A stretch of DNA of 64,000 nt, taken from assembly GCF_036850765.1 (NCBI RefSeq), contig NC_089492.1:170498296-170562295 (forward strand), given 5' to 3'. Made by a program: the position numbers and the translations under genes. A model generated the notes under the pieces. The model saw nothing but the letters and a program-made list of their open reading frames with translations. It was not told the origin of the DNA and did not search any database. Below, in pieces: positions 34,783 through 47,047 of this stretch (position 1 is the stretch's first letter; each line of letters begins with the position of its first letter). The stretch comes from Saccopteryx bilineata. Its lineage: Eukaryota; Chordata; Mammalia; Chiroptera; Emballonuridae.

Positions 34783-36140
34783 AATGGAATTTTAAAATAA
34801 GAGCAATCTCATTTAATTTCTCAGGAGTCTGAATTTCATTTTCAATTCTAAAGTACTTTCCACCCCATTCTGTCTCTATTCATTCTGATTGTGATGATGA
34901 TCTTCTGAGTTTTTGATCTGTTCTATGATGGTGTCCTCTGCAAGAAAGAGTTCTGAGGCTCTGGGCTGTACTCTAGCTCCTTTCTACTAAAAATATGGTT
35001 CCTGGATTAGTACATCAATGACATATCACTACTAATTGAAAATGAAGAATCTCAGGTGTTCAAACAGACCAACTTACACCTCAGATTCATGTGCACATTC
35101 ATGTCTGAGGAACACTGTTTTAGGCAATATTTCCTGGATCAAAGAAACTTTAGGAGATCATTCTTGGCTCATTGATCGATGCTAACTACAGTTGTGGTGG
35201 CAGTGGGTATAGTGGTGGTTGGTGATGATGGTGCTAATGATTGTAATTGTGGTGGCAAAAGCATGGATAGTTTTGGTAGTGGTTATGCTGGGCAAGCAGC
35301 TGCAAAGGGAGAGAGTATTTTCTCCAATATGGCAGATGCACCACTGGCCTTGCCTACCTTTTTAAACCTAGCACTCAGCATGATCCTTGGCTTCTAGAAT
35401 ATATTTAGTAAGCATTTGCTGAATGAACAGAAGATTAAGCGAAGTACCTATATGCACAATCAGGCATGAAGTTCTGGACACTGCATTTCTCCTTCACTCC
35501 TTTTCCAAGAAGGGAAGAAATAACTGTTTCTATAAGTTCTGCATAAATTCAGCCAACCATCTGGGCATCAATCCACCCATCTAATCATTAACTCAGTTAT
35601 GAAATTCATTCATTTATTTATTCAACCAACATTCATCGAGCATTTCCTATTTAGTTAGGGTCCAGGAAATTAATTATAAAAAGGACACCATTCTGCCTTG
35701 GGAGTTCAAAGTCTAATTTGAGAGAGATACAGACAATTGTAATAAAATGTAAGGACCCAGTGACAGACATGTAGGGGTGTTATAACATTACTGAGGAGGA
35801 GGTAATATAAACCTGGGGGCAGGGGCTGAGAGAGAAATTAAGTAGACTTTTACTATGCAGAGTAGGGAAGACAGGTCGTTCTAGGGAGGTAGAAAATTTT
35901 GAGTTACTTTCTTGTGCTCAGATGACTTTTGATATTCTGAGCCTTATAATGTCTGACTGTCATGTTTGTGATAAGAAGTACAGAATGTGACAAATGGAGT
36001 TAGCACAAGAGAAAACAACTACAATTTTTCTCTGCGTGTCTAGGTCCAAAATTTTCTAAAAACTCAAGAAAGGTTTGCCACCCTCCTCATCCTTAAAAAT
36101 GTTCAGAAATGTGCTCATTTCTGGTATTTATGACAATTGA
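34783..36140. other. Mostly unique DNA with ancient repeat traces
   Basis: 'taagcatttgctgaatgaac' (about 35408) and 'attcattcatttatttattc' followed by 'cattcatcgagcatttcc' (35605-35650) look like ancient L2/MIR-class traces. A GT-rich stretch lies at 35188-35260. No gene seen. Confidence 0.4.
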
Positions 36141-36475
36141 CACCTCCTGTATCAACATATATTCATCTGGATGAAGAGCCCACACACAGGGCACTGGATT
36201 GCTCTCCTGGGCAAAACTTAACAACCAGATATTTACATAACAAGGCTAGTATCCAGACCTTTACCTCACTGTGTCCACCAGTCTGAAAACATTACATAAT
36301 GAATACAGCCCAATCCCAGTCATGGCACCTTATTAAAAGACCTGTCTTCAACCATGTGTGACCAGATCCAAAAATCCTATAAAAATTGGCCCTGACCTGA
36401 GACATTACGAAGTACAAGTGTTCTCCCTTACTTATTGCAGCAGGCTGAATAAACTCGGTTTTGCTTGGAAAAAAA
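36141..36475 (+). mobile_element. ERV LTR fragment with TATA and poly(A) signal
   Basis: 'cctataaaaattggccctga' (36376-36395) is followed ~70 bp later by 'gctgaataaactcggttttg' (AATAAA at 36448-36453). This TATA-to-polyadenylation spacing and the surrounding wording are typical of gammaretrovirus-like LTRs. The left boundary is uncertain. Confidence 0.6.
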
Positions 36476-36722
36476 ATGAGACTTATTGGGGTTCAGGGGA
36501 GTAGTTTTAGAGAAGTTGACATTTAAAATGTCTGAGAATAAAGGAATAGGAGGAAAGAAAATTCTAAGCTCACTCTGTGTGTTACATGTAGTTTTGGGTT
36601 GGAACAGAGCTGGGGGTGGACAAGCCATTTGTCAATTTATTAGATTAAGCACACTTAAAGAGGAGAATATAAATATGAACATTATTATAGGAAGTAAAGG
36701 ATGTTTCAAATATTTGTGACAG

Positions 36723-37063
36723 GGTCCCTGGCTGGTTGGCTCAGTGGTAGAGCATTGGCCCAGCATGTGGATGTCCCAGGTTCAATTGCTGGTCAGGGTA
36801 GAAGCACCTATCTGCTTCTCTGCTCAGCCCTTCTCATCTCTTTCTTTCTCTCTCCTCTCCCCTTCTGCAGCCAAGGCTTGATTAGAGTGAATTGACCTCA
36901 GGCACCCGCCTCAGGCGCTAAAAAATGGCTGCAGTTGCAACGGAGCAAGGGCCCCAGATGGGCACAACATTGCCCCCTAATGGTCTTGCCAGGTAGATCC
37001 CGGTCCGAGCACATGCGGGAGTCTCTGTCTACCTTCCTCTTACTAAAATAAAATTTAAAAACA
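36723..37063 (+). mobile_element. Long tRNA-derived SINE
   Basis: Plus-strand copy: head 'ggtccctggctggttggctc', A-box 'tggctcagtggtagagca', B-box 'ggttcaattgc', body to 'aaaataaaatttaaaaac'. A 15-bp duplication with one mismatch, 'aaatatttgtgacag' and 'aaatatttatgacag', lies at 36708-36722 and 37064-37078. Confidence 0.93.
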
Positions 37064-37078
37064 AAATATTTATGACAG

Positions 37079-38673
37079 AATGCTTAACAGCAGATAATAG
37101 AACTTAACATCTTACAAAATATATTTACAGTGTTTCCCCCCAAAACCATGAAGCTGACACAGCTATTTATGTATTTTCCATTATTTATGTATTTTCTGTT
37201 TTTGTTTGCAAAACAGTTAACTTTTCTTCTGTTTCAATATCCTGATTTAAGATAGTGGTTGATATAATGTAATAGATGGTTATTGTGAATATTGGTAAAA
37301 AATATCAAAAAAGTTAAGAATTAATCAAATAGCATTAATATTTTTACTTAAAAATATATACATGTATGGGCAAAGTAGATTTAGAGTTGTGAGTATGCAA
37401 AACACAAAGTTTATTCTTGTATTATTTATTTATTTAATTTTCCACACAAACAACCAGAAACCTACTTTTGGCCACCCCTGTATGCAATTTGAGGTCACAC
37501 TGTTAATATTGTTAACCTTTATAAAGCCATTACCACTTTTGGTCTGATTGAGAAACATAAAGAACATTTACTTTTGGTGTTGTTAAACATTTATTTGTTT
37601 CTTTTTCATGAGCTGACTGTAATAAACAAACAGCACTATACAAAACCATTCATTACAGAAGGGGGAAGTATGAGAGACTGGAGAGAGCCATGTACCATTA
37701 TTTTTTTCTCTTTGGTTAGATAGGGCCCTTGATTTTCACTACCTGGACAAAATTCTAAATTTTTCTTTTAACTATAAATGTGAAGCAGGGGATATTTTTG
37801 GCTGCATCCTCATATTGACCCACACATTTATTACTTAAATGATGGTTTTATTTACTGTGAACCAACAGTGTGATCCCTGGGAGTACTATGTTTTAAAATG
37901 ATTGACTAACTTTTGGCCCTCACCATTCCTCATTGTGTTATTGCCAGGAAGGGAAGAGGGCTCTTCATAGCTCTCTTTATCTAGTCGCTGCACGCTTCCA
38001 ACTAATAACTTATGTTCTAAATTTTTTGAGTGATCCCCCCCCAAATATATACATTATGATATTACTCCTGATTAAAAATATTTCAGTGACTCCTTATATC
38101 TTCAGTAAAAGGTTGAGGAACTTTAGCAATAATAATATACATGACCCTGCCTACTTCTCTTGACTCCTCCATGAGAACACTTGACTGAAGATACTTGAAT
38201 GAACTGGTACATATACTTTTTATCAGCCAACTTTTCTTCCTGAAATTAAATCTAATAAGTATTAGATTTACGTTTCCTTAATGTGACTTACTAGCCACGT
38301 GGTGTCAGAAATAACATTAAACTGGTTCTTGAGCCTGTGACTTCATCTAGAATACAGAGATATAGTATCAATGTTTCATTAAAACACTGTTCAAATAAAA
38401 TATTTAAAATGTTTTGCAAAATGCTGTTTCATGGTTGGATATTACTTTTATATGCAATGTACCCTGCTAGGTGTAAAGATATGTTAGCTATTTTCTCAAT
38501 TTTTAATGAACTAAAGTATTTTAAAAGTTTTTGGTGAATATTGTCAAATTGTATCACAGAAATTTTACGCTAAGTTTTACTTTTACTAGTAGCAAGTGAG
38601 AGTACATGTTTCTTCCAACTAGGTCATATGTCTATTGCAGTTTCTATTTATATATTAAACTGCTGTTTTTATA
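37079..38673. other. Unique AT-rich DNA
   Basis: No repeat family or gene recognised; only short unrelated open frames. Confidence 0.45.
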
Positions 38674-38685
38674 AGTAAAAATGCT

Positions 38686-39011
38686 TTTTTTTTTTACAGA
38701 GACAGAGAGAGAATCAGAGAGAGGGATAGATAGGGACAGACAGGAACAGAGAGAGATGAGTAGCATCAATCATAAGTTTTTTGTTGCAACACCTTAGTTG
38801 TTCATTGACTGCTTTCTCATATGTGCCTTGACCATGGGCCTTCAGCAGACCAAGTAACCCCTTGCTGGAGCCAGCGACCTTGGGTCCAAGCTGGTGAGCT
38901 TTGCTCAAACCAGATGAGCCCATGCTCAAGCTGGCGACCTCAGGGTCTTGAACCTGGGTCCTCCGCATCCCAGTCCAATGCTCTATCCACTGAGCCACTG
39001 CCTGGTCAGGC
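38686..39011 (-). mobile_element. Third-class tRNA SINE with repeated body
   Basis: Minus strand, ~326 bp. The body has repeated 'caagctggcgacc' / 'gagccagcgacc' blocks (38866-38945), unlike the other two SINE classes, joined to the same kind of tRNA head ('ccaatgctctatccactgag', complement). An exact 12-bp duplication 'agtaaaaatgct' lies at 38674-38685 and 39012-39023. Confidence 0.92.
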
Positions 39012-39158
39012 AGTAAAAATGCTATTTTTATGTTAATTTACATTTATTTTATTATTAGTGGGATTAAATTTTATTTTTCTCTATCTTTTTCATAATTTTT
39101 ACTCTTTAAATAAATTGAATTTATTGCGATGACACTGTTCTACAAAATTATCAAGGAT

Positions 39159-39302
39159 TTGGCCTGGCTGGATAACACTGTTGGTTTGAACATCCTCCCA
39201 GAGAGCAGAGGTTGCCAGTTTGAGTCCCCAGTTAAGGCACATACAGGAGCAGCTTGATGTTTCTATCTCTCCTTGCCTCTCTGAAAAAAAAAAAAAAAAA
39301 AG
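39159..39302 (+). mobile_element. Short tRNA SINE variant
   Basis: Starts 'ggcctggctggataacactg', has a B-box-like 'agtttgagtcccc', the 'taaggcacatacaggagc' segment and 'ttgcctctctg' before an 18-base A run. The A-box region is diverged. Likely an old member of the SINE group. Confidence 0.65.
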
Positions 39303-39715
39303 AATTGAGGTTTCAGGTTCCACAGTATATCATCTGTACATTTATTGTGTGTTTGTGTTCACCATCCCAAGTCAAATCTCCACCCATCACCATTATCCCA
39401 CCTCTACTCTCTTCCACCTACTTTCACCACCTTCCCCCCTGCAATCATCACACTGCTGACGCATCACAGTGCCCACACATTCTCTCTCTCTCTCTTCTTT
39501 TTTTTTTCTTTTTTCTTTTTTACTCAATTCTTCCAAGTCACCTGACCCAGACCTGCCCCTCTGGAAAGCTGTCAGCTGCTCTCTATCTATGATTCTGTCT
39601 CTATTTTGTGTGCTAGTTCATTTTCTTCTTTAGATTCCACATATGAGTGAAATCACACAGTACTTGTCTTTCTCTGATGGGCTTATTTGTTATTCTTATT
39701 GTCTATTTTTTTATT
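39303..39715 (-). mobile_element. Old L1 3'-end fragment
   Basis: 'gaggtttcaggttccacag', then C-rich clusters, then 'agattccacatatgagtgaa' and 'cttgtctttctctgatgggc' are the antisense of a mammalian L1 3' end (ORF2 end and 3' UTR). Diverged. Confidence 0.65.
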
Positions 39716-39819
39716 TTATGAAAGATATGTGTAACATATACATATGTATATATGATATATATGTATATATGAAAATATTCATAGATGATTTATAAACATC
39801 TTTCTGATTTATAATTTAC

Positions 39820-40200
39820 CTTTAATTCTGTTTATGATTTTTTAGATATACATTTTTATTTTTATGTAGATAAACAACTATCTTTTTCTTTGGACATATA
39901 GTTGGAAAGTTATTTCTACTTTGTTGTTACGATTTCTTTTTACACTTAAAGTAATAATCCATCTGGAACTGATTCAGTATAAGAAATGAAGCAGAGATAT
40001 AACTATATTTGGTTTCAAATCTGTAGCCATTGATGTCATTGTCATTTATTGTGCCCTCACACATTTCCTTTAATTAACAATGCCATTTTTACCCCCATTT
40101 CTTTCTTGAGTTCAATTAGCTTTCATTTCATTTCTTCTCATTTATTATCTATTTTATTTTTAGTTTTTATATTTTTGATTCAAAATGTTTTCCTGGAATC
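39820..40200 (-). mobile_element. Probable ancient L1 ORF2 fragment
   Basis: 'aataatccatctggaactga' and 'ttatttctactttgttg'-type wording recall antisense ORF2 of an old L1M-type element. Weak and uncertain; the 169-codon plus-strand frame across it is only antisense hydrophobic sequence. Confidence 0.35.
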
Positions 40201-41559
40201 ATCAAACACTTGTTTAGAATACATAATCAAACTGGAGTGTGTTTTGTTTCTTTGCAGCACGTCTCTCAGCAGGGATGTTTACCAGATATCATGCATGATC
40301 TTGATGTGTTTGTTGTTTATTTTTCTCTTCTGGCACCATTATGTAGTGAATGATGCTTCCTTACACCTCTGCAGTTTGTGGGTGGACTTGGTCTTCTCTC
40401 AGTTCAGCAAAGGTCTGTGTTTCCAGTGGATTATTCCTTTTTGGCAGAAGAGGGGAGAATTATTGATCCTATTATATATATGTGTGCCTACAGAAAAGAG
40501 TTATTTATATAAAAATAAAGTACATATCTCAAAATACATAAACAGAATTAAAAGGTAAATTATAATCAAAGATGCATCCAAAGTATATATGAATGTGCTT
40601 TCATATATATATATATATATCTCCTATATGTAATATATATAATAGAATATATAGCTATACACAAAATAAGATATATTGTATGTGTATTTATATATGTGTG
40701 TATATATGTGTATGTGTGTGTGTGTATGTATATATATATATTTGCTGCTTTATACATTTTTCCCCTCTTGCTTCCTTGTCCTTTAACCACACAGAATCTT
40801 ACAGGTACTTCTCCTTTTTTTTTTTTTTTTTTCTTTTTCATCCTAGAAGCCATCGTCTGAAGGCTGTTCCCTGGAGTCCTGCACACTTTTAAGTCCCTCC
40901 CTTCAAGTCAGTGCTCTGATGTGCCAGGACACTCCTTCAGTATTTTCAGATTTAGGATGGACCTAGGATGAGAGTGACTTTCGGTTCATCTTGTGTCCTG
41001 CTCCCCTCATTGCTCCTTGTAGTGTGTTCGGCTTCCTCTCACAGATGGATGGACTTTTTGGAACATGTGTGATGAAGGCCTGGTTTAGGTATACACTATT
41101 AAACTGGCTCATTTGTGCTTTATAATAAAATTTTATACCTCTAGTTTTATAATACATTTTAATCGTTCTGTTCTTTAAAAGTATAATTAGTTTCCTTCTA
41201 TTTACCATTTCATATGAACTGTGGAACTAGTCATTTAAAAAATTTCCACTGAAAGATAATCATACTATAAAATTTAAAACAATACATTCTCACAATATTA
41301 CATCTTTGTATCTAGAAACATGAATATTTCATCATTTATTTAATTTTTATTTATTCCACTGTAAAGAAGGAAATATATAGGTTATTGATAGTGATCACAT
41401 ATGTGAAATACCCCATATGTGATACATGATAACAATTTACCATGAATATTGATATTGCATCTATTTGTTTGATTTTCAAAATGACTTAGTGAGATATTAA
41501 TTTACTTTTTTCCCCCTACAAATTCATTTCACTACAGGTGGGAGAGTATTATTGTCATT
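40201..41559. other. Unique DNA with AT/TG microsatellite
   Basis: An (at)n/(ta)n to (tg)n compound microsatellite spans 40604-40742. A T-run lies at 40815-40834. No other element recognised. Confidence 0.5.
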
Positions 41560-42520
41560 CTCTTGGCACTTGGTTCAGCAACCTTGGTACTTAAATTCTT
41601 TCTGGCTGAGAAAGAATTCATAGTCAAGACTTACAGTATAAGAGAGCATTTATTTAGAAAGTGACAGAGGTAAAAGAAGTGAGTTATAAAAGAAACAAGC
41701 TCAGGAAATAAGTTACAAAGGCAATAAAAGGGCCCTTGGGGCTTAGGGGAGAGAGAGACACACACACACACCTGGAGAGATGAAAGAGGGAGGAAAGGCT
41801 CAGGTGTATCCTGAAAAAAGAGAGAGACCTGGCAGTGGGTCTTCTGTCCTGAGGGCTTTCATCTGGGGGGTCTCAGAGGAGGATCTCAATAGAATATTGA
41901 TCAGCTGCACTGATTGGTCAGTGTCAGGGCAGCGGGTCATTAGTCAATGCAGCTGGTCCTGATGTCAGTGATAGCATCACTTAGCCTGATTTTGTTGCTT
42001 CTCTGGGCCTGGAGCTGAAACACAGCTGCGGTCTAGATGTCATTTCCAAGGGTTAATGCTTAAGGGAGTGATTATGTAAGGCAGGGGCGGGAACCTTTTT
42101 CGCTGAGAGAGCCATGAACGCCACATATTTTAAAATGTAATTCTGTGAGAGCCATACAATGATGCATGTATGTTACACATTATCCAATACAAATTTGGTG
42201 TTGTCCCGGAGGACAGCTGTGATTGGCTCCAGCCACCCGCAACCATGAACATGAGTGATAGGAAATGATTGGATTGTAATACATGAGAATGTTTTATAGT
42301 TTTAACGTTATTATTTTTTTTATTAAAGATTTGTCTGTGAGCCAGATGCAGCCATCAAAAGAGCCACATCTGGCTCGTGAGCCATAGGTTCCTGACCCCT
42401 GATGTAAAGGCTTATAGTTTTTCCTGTTGCTAGGCACCCCGGGCTCTTTGTCCAGGTGATCCTCTGCACCTGGCCTTTTGTTCCTACTCTGCTCATGCCT
42501 ATCTAACCACCTACTATAAG
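41560..42520 (-). mobile_element. LTR-like element split by a hAT MITE
   Basis: The segment around 'aagagagcatttatttag', 'actgattggtcagtgtcagg', 'ggtcctgatgtcagtg' and 'gggcctggagctgaaac' shares block order with 25310-25725, and continues after the MITE with 'aaaggcttatagtttttcc' and 'caggtgatcctctgcacctg'. The antisense CCAAT box supports minus orientation. Ends are not defined, so this is a tentative LTR call. Confidence 0.45.
42082..42401 (+). mobile_element. hAT-type MITE, uninterrupted copy
   Basis: 320 bp, from 'caggggcgggaacc' to the complement of 'caggggtcaggaacc', with an 8-bp duplication differing at one base ('atgtaagg' 42074-42081, 'atgtaaag' 42402-42409). It aligns end to end with the copy at 26336-33038 and shows exactly where L1 E entered that copy. 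No transposase; non-autonomous. Confidence 0.9.
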
Positions 42521-43384
42521 CCCATTTAATAATGATTAACTAAAGGCCAGAAAACGTAAATGACTTGCTTAAATTTACGTAGTTATTTGACATTATATCT
42601 GAGTCCAGGTTGTATATTAACTGATGTTTTGCTTAATTCTTTCTCTTTATAATAGGATCATCATTTTAAATTTCTATATACTAAATAACTACAGTGATAC
42701 ATTTGCCATTGATATTCTATGATTACATTATTTCTAAATATTACTTGGTCTTTATCCAATGAACAGCTTGTATATACATACATATTTGTCTTTCTCTGAA
42801 TGTTTCTATAACCCAAATGCTTATTCGAATGTATTGCCTAACATTTACTGAATAGATTAATGAAGTTAATATTTGTTTAGTTTCAGACCTTGGTGACTAA
42901 TACCTAAAAAAAAATTTAGCTATGCTAATGTTAAATCTTTCTACTTTTGTCTAAAAAATTATGTAAACCTTTTTTGTTATATAAAAACTCATCTTATGTC
43001 TTTCTCTGCTTTATTTCTTCTACCAATTTTTCTTTTTCTTCCCTCTCCTTCCTTCTTTCCTTGCCTCTCATCTGCTCTCCTCCTGTGCCTCTTCCTCTGC
43101 TTTTTGCTTTTAAACCGAAATAATTTTAGTGATTAAAAATAAATAATGACCTTTTAGTGAGCCCTGGGCTCAGTAGAAATTATTAACTATCTCAGATTAT
43201 TTCATGTGTATGTAATAAAAATTGTAATTTGAAATTTTTAGTTGAGGACTGATTACAAAATAAAATGGGTGTTGGCAAAATGATACAATTTTTCTCTCCT
43301 AAAACACAGGACAGGTTATATGTATGCAGTAACTGCCAACACTCAAGTATGGTTTATATTCATGGAGAATAAATTTTTAAAAAT
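42521..43384. other. Mostly unique AT-rich DNA
   Basis: 'aggccagaaaacgtaaatga' to 'gagtccaggttgtat' (42543-42614) could be the end of a MIR. The rest is unrecognised. Confidence 0.4.
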
Positions 43385-43600
43385 CCTTATATTTATTGGA
43401 TGCCTACATTAGGTAAGGAATTAGTCAATTTCACATTATCACATTTAATCCTTGCAATATTTCTTGTTTTGCATGTGAAAAAGCACAGGTCAGAAGAGAC
43501 TAATCAACTTGCAGGGGGTCACCTGGGAGGTCAAGAAAAAATTTAGGGGTTGAGAGGTGTCTCTCATACTAAACCCATTCTCTTTCCATCAAAATGTGTG
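43385..43600 (+). mobile_element. MIR-like ancient SINE
   Basis: 'tttattggatgcctacatta', 'cacatttaatccttgcaat' and 'agactaatcaacttgcaggg' follow the MIR order (position, count-down to the Core region, then a splice-like purine tract). Diverged. Confidence 0.55.
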
Positions 43601-44689
43601 GAAAGGGGTAACTCTTCTGATAGGATTTCTAATTATGGTGTTTGTCTAGGGAAAATAAAGAGATCATTTGTCTATATGCATGTGTCTGTGTACATTAGAA
43701 GAATTTTCTAAGATAAATTTAGATAATATTTTATATAATCCTTCCTCCCAGTGAAAGGAGAAGCAGTCCTTTGAGTGCATCTTCATTGAAGTATTTCTTA
43801 TCTTGTCTGCTGCAGGATACAGCATCTAAGCCCCTGAAAGTCCCTGATAGATTTTAGGTCCAAATGAATAGTGTTTGTCTTTGGTATTATTACTTTTCGA
43901 AAGCAATTGTGGAGCAAATGTGGTGGGGGGCTGTGGGTAGCAAGAAGTCCTACACTGAGGGAGCAATGTTGCCTGTTATTTGATTTGGTTTCTTCAAGTT
44001 CAATTTACAATAAGGAGGTCACTTCTTTGCTTTCAAAGCTTTTCTTTATATATCTTTCTATGAAATTAACTATTATTGAACACATTGTTGCTGATGAAAT
44101 TTCCCAGGTTTAAAATATATACACAATGTATAGTTAAATGAGCTAGAAGTTACCATGTATAGAGAAGGGCACAATCTCATTAGCAAGAGGGCAGGCACAT
44201 CATAGAAATAATGAACATTAGTGAATCAATGTCTCATAGGTAAGGAGATTTATGTTTAGGTCAGTCCTTATGAACTGTATTTAAGCTTCAATAAGATATA
44301 TTGCCTTTTCATTTTACACAATTTCTTATAGCAAAATGGAAATAATTATAATAAACCACTATAGTGAGCAATTAATATAAATTAGATTTAGTGGACAGAC
44401 ATGCGTACAAAAATAAGTGAATAATGTGTATGAAAGCAAATATTTTTTAACAAAGCAATATTTTCTGAGACCTTTGTAACTCCTTAAAGTAATTATTAGG
44501 ATTTGTTAGTGCTAAAATAGTGTTAAAATTCAATTTGTCAAGAGACTCACCTAGAAAATGCCTATTAAAAAAAAATTCTTGGGTTGTTATCTGATGTCCT
44601 GATTCAGTACATAGCGGGGCAGGAAGAAACTTTCCAAAAGTCCCTGGTGATTCTGATGATGAAGCAGATTAGGGAATAACTGTGACAAC
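43601..44689. other. Unique non-coding DNA
   Basis: No element or gene recognised. Confidence 0.45.
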
Positions 44690-44930
44690 TTAAATTTATT
44701 GAGCTTTATTGAGTGTGTACTGTAGGCTAGACACTGAAAACTTCACAATACCCACTCAATTAATTTCTAAAAAACCCTATGAAACAAATACTCGTTGACA
44801 AGGCTCAATTTACAGGTGTGGAACCGGAGGCACAGAAAGGCTAAGTAACAAACCTAAAGTTACAAAGCTAGTTGAAGGTAGTACTATGATTTAACAGCAG
44901 CAAATTAACTCCGGACCCTGAGCTGCTAAA
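44690..44930 (+). mobile_element. MIR (mammal-wide interspersed repeat)
   Basis: In order: 'ttattgagctttattgagtg', 'accctatgaaacaaatact', 'tttacaggtgtggaaccgga', 'ggcacagaaaggctaagtaa', 'agttacaaagctagttga'. This is the MIR consensus order including the conserved Core region. Ancient and non-coding. Confidence 0.85.
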
Positions 44931-45948
44931 CAGTATATTCCATTGCTCTGGTGTAGAAAGCATCAGTGTGAAAATCTCCCTTCACTTGGCATCCACCACA
45001 TGGGCATTCTATGGCCCTGGGCAAATTATCAGCCACCACTGGGATTTTACTTTGTATTGTAGAAAAGCCTACAGAAATTGTGATAAGAGTCTGGGGTTTT
45101 TCAAATGAACAACTGGTTGTTTTAGTCATAGGTGTAAACCAATTCAGCTTTATAATTAAGCTCAAATTTATGACTTTTCACTTTTTTCCTTAGTCTTCAC
45201 ACATATGAAAGATGTTATTGATAATTCAGTATAAATTCCTATTAAATCAGTTGCAATGCTAACTTTTTTCCTCTAGGGGAGACATCAGATATTCAGTGAG
45301 TGACAGGGTCACTGTGAAAAAGATAACTTTGAATTTGCTCTAATTAATCAAAGGAGCAAGTCATTTATGCTCTTTTATATTTTAATGCTTGTGAGTAACA
45401 AATACCCTGTATTTTCCTCACAACTGCTCCTTAAGTCTCTTCATCAAGACCCAGAAGTCCTAGTTTACCAATAGTAGTCACATAGATCTTAATTGGCTGA
45501 TATGGCTTAATTCAACTGCTTGTTACATTGAACTGACCAGGCAATACTGTAAAGTGATTAGATTAGCCCCAAACAGTGCAGACTTCCCCTTTTAAATTGA
45601 TGTGAACTGAAATGACAACAAACCACCTGTCCTTCCAAAAGGAATGTGGGGAGAATTCAATAGAATATATATGGAGGCACTATAAAGTTTTGGAAGGAAA
45701 TGCAAGATGGAATATTTTCATAATGGGTTCATCTAATCTGACATATTAAAAATAATTTTGACAGTAAGAGGGCAAAACTGCCTCATTACTGGATATTTAA
45801 TGTAGGCCTTTAACAGCCTATGGGTAAAAAAGAATATTAATGCAATGTGATGCCAATAGGGAATTATTTAATTACATTAGAACGTAACCAAAAAAAGATA
45901 TGATTATTGCCCAAGAACAGTTTGAGATTCAGTTCATTTTATAGTTTT
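44931..45948. other. Unique non-coding DNA
   Basis: No element or gene recognised. Confidence 0.45.
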
Positions 45949-45960
45949 CCAGAGCTGCCT

Positions 45961-45973
45961 TTTTTTTTGTAAC

Positions 45974-46010
<37 letters not shown>

Positions 46011-47034
46011 GAAGCAGAGAGGATGGATAGGAACAGACAGACAGGAAGGGAGAGAGATGAGATGCATCAATTCTTTGTTGCAGCACCTTAGGGCAACAGC
46101 ACACTGAGTAACCCCTTGCTCAAGCCAGCGACCTTGGGTTCAAGCTGGTGAGCCTTACTCAAACCAGACGAGGCCACGCTTAAGCTGGCAGCCTTGGGGT
46201 TATGAACTTGGGTCCTTGTAAGGCCAGTATACACGGCCACCATCACAGCAGCCTGGCCCATGCAGGTTCGCATTGGATTCGGACAGTCGGTAAAGAAACA
46301 ATGGAGCCAAAAACTGGTGGGCCATTATCTTTAATCCTAGCTTGCACCCAGCGGGCAAGTAAAAACGCACACTAGGCTCCAAAACCCACTCATTCAGTGC
46401 TCACAAAGCTACTGACTTATCTGAGTTTCTTATCTCGGATAAGTCAAAGCTACTGACTTATCCGAGAATCAAAGGTTTCTAGTTCAACAGCCTCATTCTC
46501 TTTTGTTCTCTACACAAACTCTGCACTAACTGGCTTCTCCTTCAACACTCCGCCATCTTGGCTGCCTCTCCTGGCCTCCTCCACGTGGCCTTTCTCTGCT
46601 CTCCTCTCTGCTCTCTCCTCTAATGCTAATCTCAGGAACCGAGAGAGCAAGCTCCCATTCTGCACCCATTTTATAGTGCAGATATCAAAACCTCTTTAAT
46701 CCAATATACAAAATAGGGAAGTCTCTGATACAAAATCCACCCCACATCAAAAAGGATGGGAAAGGCTTAGCCCTAAAACCAAGCCCCAGGCTATAAGGAT
46801 CCTGCCTGCCCATAGCCTGCCCCCTACACACATTAATGTAATTATGCCATTCCAAGCATAAGGACAACTAATATCATCACCTGGGAGATGGGCATCCATG
46901 TGGGAAGCGCCATCTTTAACAAAGTGAGCATAATATATTTTATCTGCCCAACAGTCCTCCATAGGATTGGAACATGGATAGAGCATCCATGTCCCAATCT
47001 GATGCTCTATCCACTGTGCAACTGCTTGGTCAGG
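45961..47034 (-). mobile_element. Third-class tRNA SINE split by a solo LTR
   Basis: Left part 45961-46216 has the tail, a (ag)n tract (45978-46005) and repeated 'caagccagcgacc' / 'taagctggcagcc' blocks as in 38686-39011. The right part 46954-47034 holds the head complement 'gatgctctatccactgtg'. Removing the LTR and one 5-bp duplication rejoins 'gggtcctcc'. Flanks 'ccagagctgcct' (left) and 'cccaaagctgctt' (right) may be its own duplication. The head also carries a small inverted insertion (46963-46990). Confidence 0.85.
46217..46953 (-). mobile_element. Solo LTR of an endogenous retrovirus
   Basis: 737 bp with terminal TGT...ACA and an exact 5-bp duplication 'gtcct' at 46212-46216 and 46954-46958. 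On the minus strand it has a TATA-like 'ctataaaatg' (near 46670) and a downstream 'attaaa' signal (46330-46335), which sets the orientation. A 5-bp duplication is usual for class III (ERVL-type) elements, but the class is uncertain. Two direct repeats 'aagctactgacttat' (from about 46406 and 46447) flank a palindrome. No internal viral genes remain; it is a recombination relic. Confidence 0.8.
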
Positions 47035-47047
47035 CCCAAAGCTGCTT

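Noticed and set aside
40049..40558. 169-codon hydrophobic plus-strand ORF
   Set aside because: AT-rich, Phe/Ser/Leu/Ile-heavy antisense of a probable old L1 piece at its left end; no orderly membrane topology or motif.
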